The notes under the pieces: generated by a model
Seen by the model: the letters and a program-made list of their open reading frames with translations, nothing else
Databases searched by the model: none
Told to the model about the DNA's origin: nothing
Shown here: piece after piece, positions 60,959 to 64,000 of the stretch
Layout: every line of letters begins with the position of its first letter
Numbering within the stretch: the first letter of the stretch is position 1
Program-made: the position numbers and the translations under genes
NCBI GenBank assembly: GCA_024330185.1
Contig: JANDLV010000018.1
Location: forward strand, 1-64,000
Origin: Candidatus Siliceabacter maunaloa
GTDB lineage: Bacteria; Actinomycetota; Thermoleophilia; Solirubrobacterales; Solirubrobacteraceae
Reading direction: 5' to 3'
Length of the DNA: 64,000 bases

Positions 60959-60964
60959 TAGCAT
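60959..60964 (+). promoter_or_regulatory. -10 box TAGCAT for the 61-kb PIN module
   Basis: TAGCAT ends 9 nt before the ATG at 60974. Confidence 0.5.
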
Positions 60965-60973
60965 CCTGCGACA

Positions 60974-61195
60974 ATGCGGACGCTCTACCTGCGCAACGTG
61001 CCCGACGATGTCGTTGAACGCTTGGAGCGGCTTGCGGCTCGTGACGCGACCTCGGTGGGAGCGGTGGCGGTGAGAGAGCTCGCCGATGTGTCCCGCAGGG
61101 CCGACAACCCTGCCCTGCTGGGGGCTCTTCCCGACCTCGGCATCGACGCCGAGGCGATCGTCGCGGCGGTGGACGACGCACGAGCCGAGCGGTGA
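60974..61195 (+). CDS. FitA/VapB-like antitoxin
   Basis: 73 residues. [20 protein letters not shown] then [14 protein letters not shown] is a ribbon-helix-helix domain; the acidic tail [17 protein letters not shown] binds the toxin. Its TGA overlaps the toxin GTG. Confidence 0.85.
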   Translation: MRTLYLRNVPDDVVERLERLAARDATSVGAVAVRELADVSRRADNPALLGALPDLGIDAEAIVAAVDDARAER

Positions 61196-61575
61196 TCGTC
61201 GCCGACGCCTCGGCGGCCGTCTCGGCACTGCTCAACGCAGGCCCTGCGCGCCGCGCGCTGGCCGATGACCAGCTCCACGCCCCGCACCTCATCGATTCCG
61301 AGATCGCAAACGCACTCCGTCGCCAGGTCGCCGCTCAGCGCCTGGAGGCCGCTGCTGCGTGGACTGCGCTCGATCAGTGGCGACGGCTGGGCATGACACG
61401 CTACCCAGCTGTCGGGCTGCTGGAGAGGGTGTGGGAGTTGCGCGAGAACATCTCGGCCTACGACGCCTCCTACATCGCCCTCGCAGAGCTCTTGGACTGC
61501 ACCCTGGTCACCGCCGACGCCCGACTGGGCCGCGCCCCCAGGAGCCGCTGCTCCATCACCGTTGTGCCCCGGTAG
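61192..61575 (+). CDS. vapC: PIN-domain toxin (VapC-like)
   Basis: 127 residues. [16 protein letters not shown] (first Asp), [20 protein letters not shown] (Glu), [20 protein letters not shown] (Asp) and [17 protein letters not shown] (Asp). All four acidic residues are kept and it closely resembles the toxin at 57024-57434, so the two modules are probably related by descent. GTG start (GTGA overlap). Confidence 0.92.
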   Translation: MIVADASAAVSALLNAGPARRALADDQLHAPHLIDSEIANALRRQVAAQRLEAAAAWTALDQWRRLGMTRYPAVGLLERVWELRENISAYDASYIALAELLDCTLVTADARLGRAPRSRCSITVVPR

Positions 61576-61648
61576 CCGATCGCTCAGCGAGACGGCGCCG
61601 TATCTGACAGGGGTGACCAGACGAGCCCGACGGGGAGCGAGAAGACCG

Positions 61649-61855
61649 ATGAGCGACGGGCCGCGCCACCAGCCCGAGGTGGAGGGGACGCCGACTGCGC
61701 ACGAGGACGATGCACCGCCAGCGCCCGATCCTGACGCGGACGGATCGCCTTTCCCGCGCGCCGACACTGAGGAGGTTCTCGGCGGTCGGCGGGGCCTGAG
61801 CGCGGCCCTCGGACGCTTCGTCGTACAGGCGCATCAGCCGCCGCTCGCCACCTGA
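61649..61855 (+). CDS. Small hypothetical protein
   Basis: 68 residues, SDGPRHQPEVEGTPTAHEDD at the start; very acidic and Pro-rich, disordered, with a short C-terminal helix (GLSAALGRFVVQAHQ). No family recognised; an AGCGAGAAG stretch upstream is a poor ribosome-binding site. Codon use is like real genes but the call is tentative. Confidence 0.4.
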   Translation: MSDGPRHQPEVEGTPTAHEDDAPPAPDPDADGSPFPRADTEEVLGGRRGLSAALGRFVVQAHQPPLAT

Positions 61856-61876
61856 CCGTCCGCCATCATCTGCGCG

Positions 61877-62785
61877 GTGCCCTGCGGCCGCTACGCGCCC
61901 TCCCCCACCGGCCCGCTGCACGTCGGCAACCTGCGCACCGCGCTGGCCGCCTGGCTGTTCGCGCGCAGCGACGGCGCGCGGTTCCTCGTGCGCGTCGAGG
62001 ATCTGGACGCCTCGCGCGTGCGCCCGGGCATCGAGGAGGCCCAGCTCGCCGACCTCGCGGCGCTGGGCCTCGACCACGACGGGCCCGTCGTGCGCCAGTC
62101 CGAGCGCCGCGCCCTGCACGACGCGGCCATAGAGCGGCTCGACCGCGACGGGCTCCTCTACCCCTGCTTCTGCACGCGGGCGGAGATCCGCGAGGCCGCC
62201 TCGGCACCCCACGGCGCCCTCCCCGAGGGCGCCTATCCCGGGACCTGCGCGACCCTCACCGCCGCCCAGCGCGCCCAGCGCGAGCGCGGGGGCCGTCCGC
62301 CCGCGCTGCGGCTGCGGGCCGAGGCGGCGCCCATCTCCTTCACCGACCGCATCCACGGCGGACGCCACGGCGTGGTCGACGACCTCGTCGTGCGCCGCAA
62401 CGACGGCGCTCCCGCCTACAACCTCGCGGTCGTGGTCGACGACGCCGACCAGGGCGTCGACGAGGTCGTGCGCGGCAATGACCTGCTGGAGACCACGCCG
62501 CGCCAGCTCCTGCTCGCCGACCTGCTCGGCCTGCCCCGCCCCGCCCACGCGCACGTGCCCCTCGTCCTGGGCCCCGACGGCAAGCGCCTGGCCAAGCGCC
62601 ACGGCGCGGTCACGCTGGCCGACCGCGTCGCCGCGGGGGAGACGCCCGCCGACATGCGGAGCTGGTGCGCGCGCACCCTCGGGCTGGCCGCCGACCCCGC
62701 CGAGCGCCCGGATCTCGACACCCTGCTGGCACGCTTCGATCCGGCCCGCCTGCGCCGCGAGCCCACGACCCGGGACGCAGGCTGA
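61877..62785 (+). CDS. gluQ: Glutamyl-Q tRNA(Asp) synthetase-like protein
   Basis: 302 residues, the length of GluQ-RS (catalytic domain only, without the anticodon-binding domain of GltX). GRYAPSPTGPLHVGNLRTAL (class I HIGH-like), FLVRVEDLDASRVRPG, YPCFCTRAEIREA with a zinc-site-like Cys pattern, FTDRIHGGRH, AYNLAVVVDDADQGVDEVVR, GNDLLETTPRQLLLADLLGL and GPDGKRLAKRHGAVTL (KMSKS-like). Glutamylates queuosine of tRNA-Asp. GTG start. Confidence 0.92.
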   Translation: MPCGRYAPSPTGPLHVGNLRTALAAWLFARSDGARFLVRVEDLDASRVRPGIEEAQLADLAALGLDHDGPVVRQSERRALHDAAIERLDRDGLLYPCFCTRAEIREAASAPHGALPEGAYPGTCATLTAAQRAQRERGGRPPALRLRAEAAPISFTDRIHGGRHGVVDDLVVRRNDGAPAYNLAVVVDDADQGVDEVVRGNDLLETTPRQLLLADLLGLPRPAHAHVPLVLGPDGKRLAKRHGAVTLADRVAAGETPADMRSWCARTLGLAADPAERPDLDTLLARFDPARLRREPTTRDAG

Positions 62786-62844
62786 GGGCGAACTTCCCTG
62801 CTCAAGTGCGCAACCCTGGCGCCCGATGGTGTTGGATGCCGAAG

Positions 62845-64000
62845 ATGCCTGCTATCGCCACCAAGCACCCCGCACGCCCCAAGCGCACGGCCGCCGCGGC
62901 GCACCAATGCCGACGGCTCCGCCGTGGCTGGTACGGGCTGGGCCTCGGAGCGATCGCCGCCGCCGGCGCCCTCGCCGCCCCCGCTCCCGCCGCCGCCGAG
63001 GTGACCCTCGAGGGCCGCGGCTTCGGCCACGGCGTCGGCATGTCCCAGTACGGCGCCAAGGGCTTCGCCGAGCGCGAGGATCGCTCCTACGACTCGATCC
63101 TGCGCCACTACTACACCGGCACCGAGGTGACGAAGGTCGACGCGCGGCGCATCAACGTGCTGCTCAAGCGCTCGCCCTCCCACAAGCTGTGCGGCGCCAC
63201 CCGCGCGGGCGGGGGCGGGCAAGCAGTCGACCTGGTGAGCGAGCGCTGCTACCGCCTCCACCCCGCCGGGCAGGCCAGCGTGCGCGTCGTCGACCTGAGC
63301 ACCGACCGCCTCGTGACGACCCTGCGCGGCCCCGTGCGGGTGACCGGAGGGAGCCGCACCGAGCTGCGCGGGGCCGCCGAGAACGGCCAGAGCGACGGCG
63401 AGTATCGCGGCGCCATGGAGTTCCACCGCGCCGAGGGCGGACTGCACGCAATCAACGACGTCCACAGCCGCCACTACGTCTTCGGCGTCGTGCCCGCCGA
63501 AGTGCCCACGAGCTGGCCGATCGAGGCGCTCAAGGCCCAGGCGGTCGCGGCGCGCTCCTACGCGTTCACCTCGTTGCGCCCCGGACAGCCCTTCGACGTC
63601 TTCGCCGACACGCGCTCGCAGGTCTACCGCGGCTTCACCGGCGAGGACGACCGCGGCCAGCAGGCCGTGCAGGAGACGCGCGAGGAGGTCGTCACCTACC
63701 AGGGCGACATCGCGCAGACGTTCTTCTTCTCCACCTCGGGCGGGCGCACGGCCTCCAACGAGAACGGCTTCGCGGGCGGAACGCCGCTGCCCTACCTGCG
63801 CCCGGTCGACGACCCCCATGACGACGTCTCCCCCGTGCACACCTGGACCGCCCGATTCAGCGAGGCCGAGGCCGGCGAGCGACTCGGGGTGGGCACGCTG
63901 GAGTCGCTGCGGGTCACCCAGCGCGACAGCGACGACCGCGTGGGCAGCGTCGAGGTGCGGGGCAGCGGCGGCTCCAAGACGCTCAGCGGCGCCCAGGTGC
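62845..64000 (+). CDS. SpoIID/LytB-domain protein, incomplete at window edge
   Basis: At least 385 residues, open to the end of the window. Basic leader, signal-like hydrophobic stretch (WYGLGLGAIAAAGALAAPAP), then GRGFGHGVGMSQYGAKGFAE, a SpoIID hallmark, and later HYVFGVVPAEVPTSWPIEAL then KAQAVAARSYAFTS, the core of the SpoIID/LytB domain. SpoIID-type enzymes are lytic transglycosylases on peptidoglycan; in non-sporulating Actinobacteria they are secreted wall proteins. ATG chosen for the signal peptide. Confidence 0.88.
   Translation, partial: MPAIATKHPARPKRTAAAAHQCRRLRRGWYGLGLGAIAAAGALAAPAPAAAEVTLEGRGFGHGVGMSQYGAKGFAEREDRSYDSILRHYYTGTEVTKVDARRINVLLKRSPSHKLCGATRAGGGGQAVDLVSERCYRLHPAGQASVRVVDLSTDRLVTTLRGPVRVTGGSRTELRGAAENGQSDGEYRGAMEFHRAEGGLHAINDVHSRHYVFGVVPAEVPTSWPIEALKAQAVAARSYAFTSLRPGQPFDVFADTRSQVYRGFTGEDDRGQQAVQETREEVVTYQGDIAQTFFFSTSGGRTASNENGFAGGTPLPYLRPVDDPHDDVSPVHTWTARFSEAEAGERLGVGTLESLRVTQRDSDDRVGSVEVRGSGGSKTLSGAQV

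Overview
High-GC chromosomal DNA from an actinobacterium, most likely of the class Thermoleophilia (Solirubrobacterales-like). The pointers are the very GC-rich third codon positions, an F420-type LLM oxidoreductase, a DUF4383 membrane protein, many GTG/TTG starts, many start codons that sit 6-10 nt after a TANNNT -10 box (leaderless promoters), and the gene order efp-nusB-xseB-ispA-dxs-tlyA-nadK-recN-pyrG next to a type IV pilus cluster. Family calls come from reading the translations and remembered family features; no database was searched.

Layout. 0-4.1 kb: tRNA-Met with a decayed copy, a conserved unknown gene, an LLM oxidoreductase, a glycosyltransferase, an HTH-HNH endonuclease and tRNA-Asn. 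4.1-14.6 kb: replication, repair and nucleotide genes (dnaG, dgt, recO, a glutaredoxin, mutM, deoB, xerD, a NUDIX hydrolase, an M20 peptidase). 14.6-23.1 kb: small membrane proteins, a low-GC cluster of three exported proteins flanked by a duplicated piece of chromosome, then pyrG, recN, nadK, tlyA and a MepA-like endopeptidase. 23.2-24.7 kb: a 5'-truncated cdsA and a broken PIN module, again with a flanking duplication. 24.7-36.7 kb: lipase, isoprenoid genes (dxs, ispA), xseB, nusB, efp, and a tightly overlapping shikimate operon (aroC, fused aroKB, aroQ, pepQ).

36.8-60.6 kb: a monoderm type IV pilus locus split into three blocks: pilM-N-O and an associated gene; pilA, pilV/W/X-like minor pilins and pilD; pilC-pilT. 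A cyclic-di-GMP-I riboswitch precedes pilA. Between the blocks lie toxin-antitoxin and defence-like modules, whole and broken: CcdA-PIN, RHH-MazF, a Fic remnant, two DUF5615 modules, HTH-nucleotidyltransferase, Phd-RelE, Xre-RES and FitA-PIN, plus an ATPase. 60.7-64 kb: a zinc-finger protein, another PIN module, a GluQ-type Glu-tRNA synthetase homologue, and the start of a SpoIID/LytB protein cut by the window edge.

The recurring oddity is that accessory cargo lies between two direct copies of a piece of a neighbouring chromosomal gene. This occurs four times: pyrG/DUF4383 ends, the end of the gene at 24.7 kb, pilD, and an alpha/beta hydrolase. One copy is usually partial or damaged. This fits single-crossover capture of circular DNA, or tandem duplication followed by insertion and decay.
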